Part shown: positions 10,935-20,473 of the stretch, piece after piece | How positions within the stretch are numbered: position 1 is the stretch's first letter | Layout: every line of letters starts with the position of its first letter | Source: Leptobrachium leishanense | Taxonomy: Eukaryota; Chordata; Amphibia; Anura; Megophryidae | NCBI GenBank assembly: GCA_009667805.1 | Contig: CM019063.1 | Span: 355,718,942-355,782,941 of the forward strand | Length of the DNA stretch: 64,000 nt | Direction: 5' to 3' | Translations under genes and position numbers: made by a program | The notes under the pieces: model-generated | Seen by the model: only the letters and a program-made list of their open reading frames with translations | What the model was told of the DNA's origin: nothing | Databases searched by the model: none

Positions 10935-11190
10935 TTCGGAATTTCGAATGGACTTGAAATGTGTCAAATCGAAATCTATTGCTTTGAAACGAGAACAGAC
11001 TTTCCGAAAAAACGAAAAATTTACCAAATCGAAAATTTTTCGGAATTTTCGAATGGACTTGAAATGTGTCAAATCGAAATCTATTGCTTTGAAACGAGAA
11101 CAGACTTTCCGAAAAAACGAAAAATTTGCCAAATCGAAAATTCTTCGGAATTTTCGAATGGACTTGAAATGTGTCAAATCGAAATTTATT
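10935..11190. repeat. ~104-bp subterminal tandem repeat, 2.5 copies
   Basis: CGAATGGACTTGAAATGTGTC recurs at roughly 10,946, 11,050 and 11,155. Each unit includes CTTTGAAACGAGAACAGAC and CCGAAAAAACGAAAA. The same CTTTGAAACGAGAACAGAC phrase reappears on the same strand near the other end (~16,963). Such subterminal repeats may be transposase-binding sites; that role is inference. Confidence 0.8.
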
Positions 11191-11455
11191 TTCCCTCTAT
11201 TCATGATTTCAGTTCCATTCGGGATTTCGGTTCCATTTCGGTAAGTCTGGACATCGTATATTTAACTAGTATCGGTTATATCGCTGAATCTGTAAAATTT
11301 TTTTTGTTTCCAATGATCCGATCAGAATATTCGTGTTTTGGTCAGATCCGATTCGTCCGCGGGTCGCGCAATGCGCGCGCGCACGAATGTCGTAACTTTA
11401 TTGAGCCAGTTTTATTGACAACTTTTTGAACAAAATATTGTTTTTATTATTCTTC

Positions 11456-13389
11456 ATGATGGCCGCTGTAAGAGAGGAGTGCTGTACAAGCACCTCGTCA
11501 TCATCTCATGATGAACCACCGGCACCCAGGAAGAAACGGGCCCAAAATATGGCGTTTGAGGAGATGTTGGAGCTGGTCCGCATCTTTGATAGCAAAGATT
11601 ATGATTGCCGGAAGGGACCTTACCGCAGGAAGAATAACGCCAGGAAGGATCGTATCCTTGACAAGCTACGCACCACCATTTTGGAGATGTTTGGGAAGGA
11701 CCGGACGAAGGACCAGCTCAGGAAACGCTGGTCTGATTTAAAAGTACGCGAGCAGGAGCAGCTGAGACGCATCCGCCGCGTCATAGCGGAACGTAAGTGT
11801 CATGTTATATTGTAAAGCGCTGCGCAAACTGTTGGTGCTATATAAATCCTGTATAATAATAATAATGTGCTTGCATGTGCTAATGTGCAAAGAAATACGT
11901 TTATTTATCTAGTCCCTTTTTTCATGCAATGTGATTGTGTATAGCTTTGCGTTTTCACAATTCGTCATACATGCATTTTTGCCATAGCTCTTCTTTTTTG
12001 TGATTTTACGTATTCGTGAAAATTGTGATATTTGATGTATGTAGATGAAGTTACAATGCTGGATTTCTTTTGGCACTGTGTATACTGTAGTGTGTTGGGG
12101 GGGGGAGGTTGTTGTGATTGAGTGATGCATACGAGAAGACCCGCAGCTTGCCCAAAATTGGTTCCCACCTGCACATCAACAAATCAACAATCTCTGCGTC
12201 TCTGCTAAGTGATAGGATGGGACATGTAGTTCTTCTGAAAGTGCATCCAAACAGAGCTGCCTTCAATACATCCTCAGCAGCTGCTGCAGCAGTGTCATTG
12301 AATGCTTTAGATGCAAATTTTAAAACAAAATGGTGGATTTCTGTTGTTGTTTCTGCAATATCCAGTTTTATTCACAGAAACTGAAAGTGAAACTGAGGTT
12401 GAGGCCTTCTATAAAATAACTAAAAGCAGTCACACAATGCGCTTTGTACGCACACAACACAAATAATAGTTTTTATTGAATAAACGTAATGTTTACTTCT
12501 GAAAAAAATATATAAATGAACGGTAATATATGTCTGTGCAGAGGAAATAAATAAATATTTTGTGACTTTAGAACTATGAGATGGGAGTAGTGGTGGGTCA
12601 AGCTGGTAGTGGGGTAGTGGAGGGGTGTCGCAATACTTTCGGCAATATATTGTATAGATATACCATTTTTTCCAGTCTGCATTATTTACGTGTTATATTT
12701 TTTGGATGTGGCAGAAGACAGGAAGAAGGCCGCCGAATCTGCCCGGGCAGGGACCAGTGCTCCAGCGGAGGAGGAGGGGGAGCCACGGGCGTCCACCAGC
12801 GCTGGTATATACTGTTTTATTTTGCAACGACTTTTGGTCAAAAACAGAAACATTTTTTGTTTACTGTATTTTAATTTAATTTTTTTATGTATAGCACAAG
12901 AGGAGCAGGAGGAGGAAGAGGAGGACCAGGAGGAGGGCGAAGGAGAGAGGCAGCCGGTGCAGCAGGAGGCCGCCAGCCCAGGTTTTTTTTTTTTACTGTT
13001 GTATTTTGCATCGACTTTTGTTCAAAAATAAATCAGTTTTGTTGTTTACTGTATTTTTTATTTCTTTAATTTCTTACATATAGCACTGGATATGCAGACG
13101 GTGGTGGTGGAGGAGGAGTCAGAGGAGTCGGAGACTCAGGAGACCGCCAGCTCTGGTATATACTACTGTTATATTTTTTCAAGACTTTCAGTCAAAAATA
13201 GAAACCTACTTTACTTACTGTATTTTCCTTCTTTCATTTATTGGATATATAGAAGAAGCCAGACCGAGCAATCAAGAGGCGATTGGCGAACTAAGGCTGG
13301 CTGTCAGAACACTCAATGCCATCCAGGAACTGCTGCAGGAACTCCGGGAGCACCTTAACAACACCGCGGACATCCTGGAGCGGCAGTAA
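11456..13389 (+). CDS. Five-exon Myb/SANT-like protein gene inside the transposon
   Basis: Exons read as 11,456-11,792, 12,715-12,804, 12,895-12,981, 13,084-13,155 and 13,253-13,389: 723 bp, 240 residues, no internal stop. All four introns are GT-AG and all are phase 1. Exon 1 encodes a Ser-rich lead, a basic KKR patch and a Myb/SANT-like (trihelix/MADF-type) domain with FEEMLELVRIF, a KDRILDKL helix and the recognition-helix block DQLRKRWSDLK. Exons 2-4 encode short acidic Glu-rich segments. Exon 5 encodes a leucine-spaced coiled coil (AIQELLQELREHL) ending ERQ-stop. Domain order (DNA-binding head, acidic linker, coiled-coil tail) resembles the Myb-like proteins of PIF/Harbinger elements. 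The start is the second of several in-frame ATGs, at MMAAVREE; an earlier ATG at 11,426 would add ten hydrophobic residues. It could instead be a captured host gene. Confidence 0.75.
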
Positions 13390-13407
13390 GACAGAGACAA
13401 TACTCAA

Positions 13408-13637
13408 TACGGATGTGCCTCAGCTGCTCCTGCTCGCCTGCTTTGAGGTCGGACCAGCGTTTTCTGATCTGGTCCTTCGTCCCGTCTTTCCCAAACACCT
13501 CCAGGATGGTGGTGCGCGTAGCTTGTCAATGATACGATCCTTCCTAAAATTATTCTTCCTGCCGTAAGGGCCCTTACTGCAGTCATAATCTTTGTAATCA
13601 AAGATGTGGACCAGCTCCAACATCTCCTCAAATGCCA
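13408..13637 (-). pseudogene. Inverted, decayed copy of the Myb-like exon 1
   Basis: Read on the minus strand it repeats the exon-1 domain: FEEMLELVHIFDYKDYDC, then KGPYGRKNNFRKDRIIDKL, after which a one-base insertion shifts the frame. It corresponds to about 11,550-11,773 of exon 1 and lies within 20 bp of the gene's stop codon, in opposite orientation. A transcript running past the stop could pair with its own first exon. Confidence 0.85.
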
Positions 13638-13877
13638 GTAATTCTAAAAGTGAACCAATACTCTGAACGCCTGGCTTGGAAGATGGCCGCCATTGTATGT
13701 TTGTTTGTGTTGTTTGTGCCCCTGTTGGGCAGTTTGCCATCCTTGGCATGTTCCCTTCCCTTCCCTTCCCCATGTTGTAAATAAATTTTCTATTTTTTCT
13801 ATATTTTCCTGTTTGTGTGCGTTGCTTTATGTTAATAAGTTAATTATGTATTGCTTGGTTTCCACACTGTTAACCAC

Positions 13878-14540
13878 TTCGATGCGGAGGACGCGCTCAG
13901 CGCGTCCTCCGCATGGCTGCTGGTATGCGGAGGACGAGCTGAGCGCATCCTCCCTTTGGGGTCAGCGTTCGGCCGGGTTCCGGCCGATCGCTGGCCCCGG
14001 TGCGGGCTGACATCCTCGATGTCAGCCCAGCATCCGGAACCGCCGCCGGTGAAATTAGGTGTCATCGCGACAGCGCGATGACACCTAATTCAGGCGTCCC
14101 CCCCCGCATGTGCGGAGGAGGCGCCTGAAAGGGAGGGGGGGAGGTCCTTCGGACCTCTCTCCCTCCCGATCGGCGGCGTTGCGGGGGTTAACCCAGGCAC
14201 CATTTGGAAGGGCACAGCCTGCCCTTCCAAATGGTGCCTGGCATTAACCCCTGGGGAGCTGGATCGCGAATCGGCGCTGAAAAGCGCCGGTTCGTGATCC
14301 TTTCCCGGAGCTGGCCGACATCTTGGATGTCGGCCAAGCCTCCGGGAACTCCCCCTGAGGACTGGCGTCATCGTGCATAGCACGATGATGCCAGTCCTAG
14401 AGTTAACCCCTAACTGCCACCAACGGTGGAGATAGGGAGTTCCAATGAACTCCCTATCTCCCGATCCGTGGCAGCTAGGGGTTAAAGTTTGGTATGGTTG
14501 GATCGGCCAGAGCATGGCCGTTCCAACGATACCAAACACT
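13878..14540. repeat. Chain of at least nine stem-loops
   Basis: Successive inverted repeats: GATGCGGAGGACGCG/CGCGTCCTCCGCAT; GGTGTCATCGCG/CGCGATGACACC; GGGAGGTCC/GGACCTCTC; CAGGCACCATTTGGAAGGGC and its mirror; GATCGCGAATCGGCGCT/AGCGCCGGTTCGTGATC; TGGCCGACATC/GATGTCGGCCA; GACTGGCGTCATCGTGC and its mirror; GGAGATAGGGAGTTC and its mirror; TTTGGTAT-GTTGGA-CGGCCA and its mirror. Spacing is about 60-80 bp. Confidence 0.9.
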
Positions 14541-14702
14541 ACAGTGAAAAAAGTTTTTTAAAAAAAATTTAAAATAAAAATATATTTAAAAAAAAAAATT
14601 ATAAAAATTAAATAAACTTTTTTTTTTCTGTTTTTTGGTTCGTTAATGCAGCAATATTGTTCCCATTTCAATTATAATGTGAACAATGATGCTGCACTAA
14701 CG
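14325..14702. repeat. Left copy of a ~380-bp direct repeat flanking the minisatellite
   Basis: It matches 16,030-16,408 (offset about 1,705 bp) from GATGTCGGCCAAGCCTCC through the GTCATCGTGC hairpin, the GGAGATAGGG hairpin, the AT-rich run and the GCAGCAATATTGTTCCC...GCTGCACTAACGA end. The minisatellite lies exactly between the copies, so it grew inside, or arrived with, a segmental duplication of the element's own interior. Confidence 0.85.
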
Positions 14703-16029
14703 AGGTGGTGGGGCAATATCCACGAGGAGCTGGGGCATGTCCACGAGGAGCTGGGGCATATCCACGAGGAGCTGGGGCATGTCCACGAGGAGCTGGGGCA
14801 TATCCACGAGGAGCTGGGGCATATCCACGAGGAGCTGGGGCATGTCCACGAGGAGCTGGGGCATGTCCCTGAGGTGGTGGGGCAATATCCACGAGGAGCT
14901 GGGGCATGTCCACGAGGAGCTGGGGCATGTCCAGGAGGAGCTGGGGCATATCCACGAGGAGCTGGGGCATATCCACGAGGAGCTGGGGCATGTCCACGAG
15001 GAGCTGGGGCATGTCCACGAGGAGCTGGGGCATATCCACGAGGAGCTGGGACATATCCACGAGGAGCTGGGGCATGTCCACGAGGTGCTGGGGCATGTCC
15101 ACGAGGAGCTGGGGCATGTCCACGAGGAGCTGGGGCATGTCCACGAGGAGCTGGGGCATATCCATGAGGTGCTGGGGCAATATCCACGAGGAGCTGGGCA
15201 TGTCCACGAGGAGCTGGGACATATCCACGAGGAGCTGGGGCATATCCACGAGAAGCTGGGGCATATCCACGAGGAGCTGGGGCATGTCCACGAGGTGCTG
15301 GGGCATATCCACGAGGAGCTGGGGCATGTCCACGAGGAGCTGGGGCATGTCCACGAGGAGCTGGGGCATGTCCACGAGGAGCTGGGGCATATCCACGAGG
15401 TGCTGGGGCAATATCCACGAGGAGCTGGGCATGTCCACGAGGAGCTGGGGCATATCCACGAGGAGCTGGGGCATATCCACGAGGAGCTGGGGCATGTCCA
15501 CGAGGAGCTGGGGCATATCCACGAGGAGCTGGGGCATGTCCACGAGGAGCTGGGGCATGTCCACGAGGAGCTGGGGCATATCCACGAGGAGCTGGGGCAT
15601 ATCCACGAGGAGCTGAGGCATGTCCACGAGGTGCTGGGGCATGTCCACGAGGAGCTGGGGCATGTCCACGAGGAGCTGGGGCATGTCCACGAGGAGCTGG
15701 GGCATATCCATGAGGTGCTGGGGCAATATCCACGAGGAGCTGGGCATGTCCACGAGGAGCTGGGGCATATCCACGAGGAGCTGGGGCATATCCACGAGGA
15801 GCTGGATCATATCCACGAGGAGCTGGGGCATGTCCACGAGGTGCTGGGGCATATCCACGAGGAGCTGGGGCATATCCACGAGGAGCTGGGGCATGTCCAC
15901 GAGGTGCTGGGGCATGTCCACGAGGAGCTGGGGCATATCCATGAGGTGCTGGGGCAATATCCACGAGGAGCTGGGGCATGTCCACGAGGAGCTGGGGCAT
16001 ATCCATGAGGAGCTGGGGCATATCCATGA
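14703..16029. repeat. 21-bp minisatellite (GAGGAGCTGGGGCATRTCCAC), ~63 monomers
   Basis: Units alternate CATGTCCAC and CATATCCAC, with occasional GAGGTGCTGGGG and a recurrent GGGGCAATATCC variant that marks a higher-order pattern of several units. Period 21 keeps frames open, so both strands show long repetitive ORFs (HEELGHV or PQLLVDM repeats) that I regard as by-products. On the reverse strand the core GCCCCAGC-CGTGGATAT resembles the 19-bp minisatellite at 2.3-3.9 kb. Confidence 0.95.
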
Positions 16030-16408
16030 GGATGTCGGATGTCAGCCAAGCTTCCGGGAACTCCCCCTGAGGACTGGCGTCATCGTGCATAGCACGATGA
16101 CGCCAGTCCTGGAGTTAACCCCTAGTTGCCACCAATGGTGGAGATAGGGGGTTCATTGGAACCCCCTATCTCCCGATCCGTGGCAGCTAGGGGTTAAAGT
16201 TTGGTATTGTTGGATCGGCCAGAGCATGGCCGTTCCAACGATACCAAACACGAATGTGAAAAAAGTTTGTAAAAAAATTAAAAATAAAAAAATATTTAAA
16301 AAATTTTATAAAAAATAAATAAACATTTTTTTTCTTTTTTTTGGTTTGTTAATGCAGCAATATTGTTCCCATTTCAATTATAATGTGAACAATGATGCTG
16401 CACTAACG
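16030..16408. repeat. Right copy of the ~380-bp direct repeat
   Basis: It is the partner of 14,325-14,702, with a handful of substitutions. From 16,409 to the TTAA at 16,805 the piggyBac-like element continues as AT-rich unique sequence without an ORF. Confidence 0.85.
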
Positions 16409-17514
16409 ATTTTTGTATGCGCTGCGTTTGTTAAAAATCGTGTAATTTCCCCCAAAAAAAAATGTAACGAGACCCCATCTCTAATTTTTTTAACAAGCGC
16501 GCCCCATACAAAATATAACCGCAATTGCTCGCATGTTAAAATGTGAAAAAAAAACACTTTACACGTTGTAAATTATTGAAAAATCATATTTTATTGCATT
16601 TTTTGTTATAATATACAGACAGGTCTGACGTATACATATAATAATGACATATTATGAATCTGCCGAGTCTGACGGAAAGAACGATATATAATATGTCTGG
16701 GTCATATACTAAAATAAGGCTTCAAAACACGTTTAAACATGATGAGCAAAACCGGTAAAAATGAGCTCAGCACAGAGGTGGGAAAAGCCTCAGCAGCGAA
16801 AGGGTTAATTAAAAAAACACGATAGAATCGCCAGAATTATCGTATCGACAGAATGAATTATCGGATCCGAAAAACAAACCAAAAATTTATTATAAAAAAT
16901 ATATAAAGTAGTATTAAAAAAGTAAACCATAGTAGTTTTCATCAAAACGAATAGAGTTAGACAGCTTTGAAACGAGAACAGACGTTCCGAAAAAACGAAA
17001 AGTTCCGAAAAACAAAAAATTGGCGATATGCCGAAAACCATGTACAATTCCGAAAAACGAAAATTTCCGAAATAACGAAAAGTCGATACAGAAACCTAGT
17101 AAAGTGACCCGAAAATACGAAAAATGGTCGATATTCCGAAAAATAAATGTACCCGAAAACCGAATCGAGCCGAACCAAATCGAAACAGAAAGCAGTCGAA
17201 ACGAGCCGAATCGAAAAGTTTAAAAATTCGAAAAATCGAATCGAATCGAAAAAAAAAATCGGTGCACATCCCTAGCGTAAAACCGTACTTTGCGCGAGAA
17301 ATCGGTGTGCGGACTGTTTTTTTTTTTTAAAGAATTTAAAGACCATTCTTTCCATGGCCGCTAGATTGCAGCAGAACGGAACAGCTCTGAAAGGCGAATT
17401 TAGGATTGAAGTGGCTGTAACGGACTGGGAATAGACTTCATCATATGTCAGCAGGGATCTAAAACAGGGCTCCTGCCCAATAAGGGAGGTTACATTGTAT
17501 ATGTATGGATACAC

Positions 17515-18262
17515 TATTTGATGATTCAATTCAAGCAGAATAAGCAGAATTACAATAACCCAGGCTGTATAGACTTGACCGTGAATATACTGACAATGGG
17601 ATACTGGCCATCCTATACACCCATGGATGTTCATTTACTATCAGAGATGTTAAAACTGCAGGAAATATTTAAAACTTTTTATCTAGGGAAGCACAGTGGC
17701 AGGAGACTACAGTGGCAGTCTACACTGGACCATGCTGTATTAAAAGCTGACGTTAAAGAGGAAAATAAGAGCTGCACGTATCCTTGTTTCAAACGCTGGT
17801 TCTTCTTATGTTTAATGAGGGAGATGAATTCAGCTTGGAAGATATTAAGATGGCTACAGAAATAGAGGACAGCGAGCTAAGACAAACTTTACAAACACTG
17901 GCATGTGGCAAAGCACGAGTACGGAATAAGATGCCAAAGAGTAAAAATGTGGAGACAAATTTAGCTTTAATGCTGACTTCAAGCACAAACTCTACAGAAT
18001 AAAGATTAACCAAATTCAAATGAAAGAGACTGTAGAAGAACAAGTAAATACAACAGAAAGGGTATTTCAGACCGACAGTACCAGATCGATGCAGCTATAG
18101 TATGCATTATGAAGATGAAAAAAACTCTGACCCATAACCTCCTGGTATCACAGCTTTATAATCAGCTGAAGTTCCCTGTAAAGCCTGGTGACCTGAAGTA
18201 AAGAATTGAGTCCCTCATCGACCGAGACTACATGGAAAGAGAACTCAAAACAATACCACTAT
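17515..18262 (+). pseudogene. Processed pseudogene of cullin-4 (CUL4A/CUL4B-like), C-terminal part
   Basis: The translation in shifting frames follows the cullin-4 C-terminal half without introns: [38 protein letters not shown], then (frame 2, from 17,784) [19 protein letters not shown] and LACGKARV, then [16 protein letters not shown] and, near the end, [19 protein letters not shown] and LIDRDYMER, the winged-helix/neddylation region. At least three frame changes and an in-frame stop in place of a Lys codon break it. Cullin-4 is the scaffold of the CRL4 ubiquitin ligase; this copy cannot make it. Intron loss implies LINE-mediated retrotransposition. No clear poly-A tail or target duplication was found. 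Confidence 0.9.
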
Positions 18263-18729
18263 CTGGCATGAGGACAAAACACGCCTTATTACTTCTTCTA
18301 ATTGACTGAACAGGGAGAGCTGCACTAGCCAGATAACACATCCAGCGGTAAAGGTGTAGAGAACTTCTATCACTGGCGTGTACAAAAGGGATCTGCTCTA
18401 CATCGTCCCACCCTTAAATGCACCTTAGTCATATTAAATGAGCATTTATTTTGTGTGTGACCGTTTAAGGATATGCATACTAGCTCTTTTGGCATTCATA
18501 CATCATGTAGGCCCCTATTACATTCTTAGCGCAGTGTGTTTTCCGTGCACAAATGCGCGAGGGGCAAAACCCTTTGCGCTGAACGTCGTATTACAATGTC
18601 GGCGCAAACGATGCGCGTTATCGTTTAACGCGGATGGACTTGCGCGAGCGGGATGAACTGTGCACGTCCTATACTTAACATTGTGAGCGCAAATTCGTTC
18701 GTGTGCTGGTACGTGGATGGTATTACAAT
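18263..18729. other. Downstream of the CUL4 retrocopy, then a MITE fragment
   Basis: 18,263-18,510 may be 3' UTR of the retrocopied mRNA or flanking DNA; no gene seen. From about 18,511 the sequence GGCCCCTATTACATTCTTAG opens a CG-rich MITE of the family also seen at 10,645. It is interrupted at 18,730 by the large hAT. Confidence 0.5.
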
Positions 18730-18984
18730 TAGGGATGAACTGTTCGGTTCTATGTGTTCGGAGTTCGATTCGAACATCGCCAGTTCGTATGTTCGCGAAC
18801 TTCGAACTTTTCCACGTGTTCGCAGCATGTTTGCCCACAATGGACCACAATGCACTTTTTCCACTGGCCTGAAGCTTGTAATTGGCTACAGCCTGCACCT
18901 GACCACAGTTTAGGTGCAAGACTATGCCAATCACGGCAAATTTTACCCAATCATGGGCTCACAGAGCTAAGTCCCGCAGCATAC

Positions 18985-18993
18985 TATATAAGG
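18985..18993 (+). promoter_or_regulatory. TATA box of the hAT transposase gene
   Basis: TATATAAGG lies 1.5 kb before the transposase start and 250 bp inside the element's left end. The sister copy conserves it (62,465-62,474, minus strand), which supports a real promoter over chance. Confidence 0.55.
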
Positions 18994-19039
18994 CGTCCCT
19001 TGCAGCCCCAGCACGTGTTTTTTGAGAGGAGATTGTTGT

Positions 19040-19480
19040 GTTAGTGTGTGTTCTCACTGCCACCAACTATGTTGGGGGTCTCACTTCTACAAAATATCTG
19101 GGAATTGTTGTAATCTCACTGCCAGCAGCAATTGTGGGGGTCTCATTTCTACAAAATATCTGGGAATTGTTGTAATATTTGTATTCTCACTGCCACCAAC
19201 TATTTTGGGGGTCAGTTATTTCTACAAAATATCTGGGAATTGTTGTAATCTTTGTGTTCTCACTGCCACCAACTATGTTGGGGGTCTCATTTCTACAAAA
19301 TATCTGGGAATTGTTCTAACCTTTGGGTTCTCACTGCCAGCAACTATTTTGGGGGTCTCATTTCTACAAAATATATGGGAATTGTTGTAATCTGTGTGTT
19401 CTCACTGCCACCTATCAGGGGGTCTCACTGATTTATAGGAGATTTCTGGGAATTGTAATCTGTGTCTTCTAACTGCCAGC
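19040..19480 (+). repeat. ~65-72-bp tandem repeat in the hAT 5' UTR (about 6 copies)
   Basis: Each unit reads roughly TGTTCTCACTGCCACCAACTA, then TTGGGGGTCTCATTTC, then TACAAAATATCTGGGAATTG. The sister copy carries the same repeat at 62,177-62,425 and again in a variant form at 60,900-61,160. Confidence 0.9.
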
Positions 19481-19489
19481 TATCAGGGG

Positions 19490-20216
19490 TGTGAAGGAAC
19501 CGTTCCCTTCCGTCTGTCCTGGCTCTCCAGACACCCCTTCGTTGCGGTCAGCCCGGCTACTGGGAGCGCTGTCCTCAGCGCCTCGAGCAGCTTGACCTGC
19601 CTGCTTCTGTTCCTCTGCCCTGGAGCCGTTAGGAATCTCCAGAAGGCCGCTCTCTGCCTTCTGAGGGTGATAGTGTATAGTGTAGCGTCGCTGAAATAAA
19701 GACACCAGGCGCGGCTGTATGCTTTAAAACAGGATCCTCTCTCTCTGAGCTCTGAGAGTTCTCTCACTTTTTAATGAACCAAACGCCACCATTTATGCTG
19801 AAGTCCAACAGTCATAATTTGCATACCCATACTAATTACATTAAATCAGTTATTTACAATAAACATTCTTTACATTCTTTAGCCTTTCAACTCACACAAC
19901 ATTTGTATATCCATTGTTCTAACACATCAGATTAAACGCACACTATCAGAGATCCCTTGAATTAAACATGCAGCTAGATAATGGGAAAAACCCTGGTGCA
20001 TAAATTACACAGCAGTAAAGCTTGTTTACTGTATACACAAAACCACATTTACCTACAGGAATATAAGTATTTTTAAAACCAAAGCTATGCCATTTTACAC
20101 TAAACTAAATTAAACTAAAACCAAACGATGTAAAATATATTTAAAAACACACGATATAAATGAACATAAAGTCTCTTCGGGTTTGAAGCATGGAGCGTTA
20201 CATCAGCTCCATGACA
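19490..20216 (+). mobile_element. Candidate solo LTR (727 bp) in the hAT 5' UTR
   Basis: The insert begins TGTGAAGGAACC and ends CTCCATGACA (TG...CA). It splits the phrase CTATCAGGGGGTCCCAC that is continuous in the sister hAT. Flanks AGGGG and AGGTG are a 5-bp duplication with one mismatch. GAAATAAAGAC at ~19,693 could be its polyadenylation signal. No coding sequence and no partner LTR. Confidence 0.6.
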
Positions 20217-20473
20217 AGGTGGTCCCACATACTTCTAGCAGATTTCTGTGAATTGTAATCTGTGTCTTGTCACTGTTGCCAGCTAACAGGGGGTCCTATC
20301 AGGGGGTCTCACTGATTTATAGGACATTTCTGGGAATTGTAATCTGTGTCTTGTCACTGGCTGACAGCTATCAGGGTGTCCCACTGAGTTATACCAGAGT
20401 TCTGGAAATCTTTAATCTTTATACCAGAGTTGAATCAGAGTTCTGTATATCTTTAATCTATATATCACTCACC

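Larger units (their letters stand above)
13874..16804. mobile_element. piggyBac-like non-autonomous element with TTAA ends
   Basis: TTAA stands at both borders (13,870-13,873 and 16,805-16,808). The ends are CCACTTCGATGC and the complement of CCCTTTCGCTGC. The right end has CTCAGCACAGAGGTGGGAAA before GCGAAAGGG. TTAA targeting with C-rich ends points to piggyBac-type elements, though no transposase is present. The interior is a chain of hairpins, a direct repeat pair and a 21-bp minisatellite. Confidence 0.65.
10791..17274. mobile_element. 6.5-kb hAT-like transposon carrying a spliced Myb-like gene
   Basis: The ends are TAGGGATGTGC at 10,791 and GCACATCCCTA ending at 17,274. GCGTAAAA is repeated exactly on both sides (10,783-10,790 and 17,275-17,282), the 8-bp duplication expected of hAT insertions. 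Subterminal DNA is rich in TTCGG/CCGAA words. No transposase was found, so it is probably moved in trans. It contains the Myb-like gene (11,456-13,389), an inverted exon copy and a nested piggyBac-like element (13,874-16,804). Confidence 0.85.

Noticed and set aside
11426..11455. Earlier ATG for the Myb-like gene
   Set aside because: It would add MNKILFLLFF before MMAAVREE. A hydrophobic lead is implausible for a nuclear DNA-binding protein, although it is in frame and not excluded.
14703..16029. Possible CRISPR array
   Set aside because: There are no unique spacers; units are contiguous 21-mers. The context is vertebrate transposons.
14646..16147. Long heptad-like ORFs (HEELGHV, PQLLVDM) over the 21-bp array
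   Set aside because: The period is a multiple of three, so frames stay open by default. Several frames on both strands are equally long. No evidence of a real protein.
18653..19044. Overlapping small ORFs at the start of the hAT
   Set aside because: They are located in the terminal repeat and promoter upstream of the TATA box; no protein similarity.
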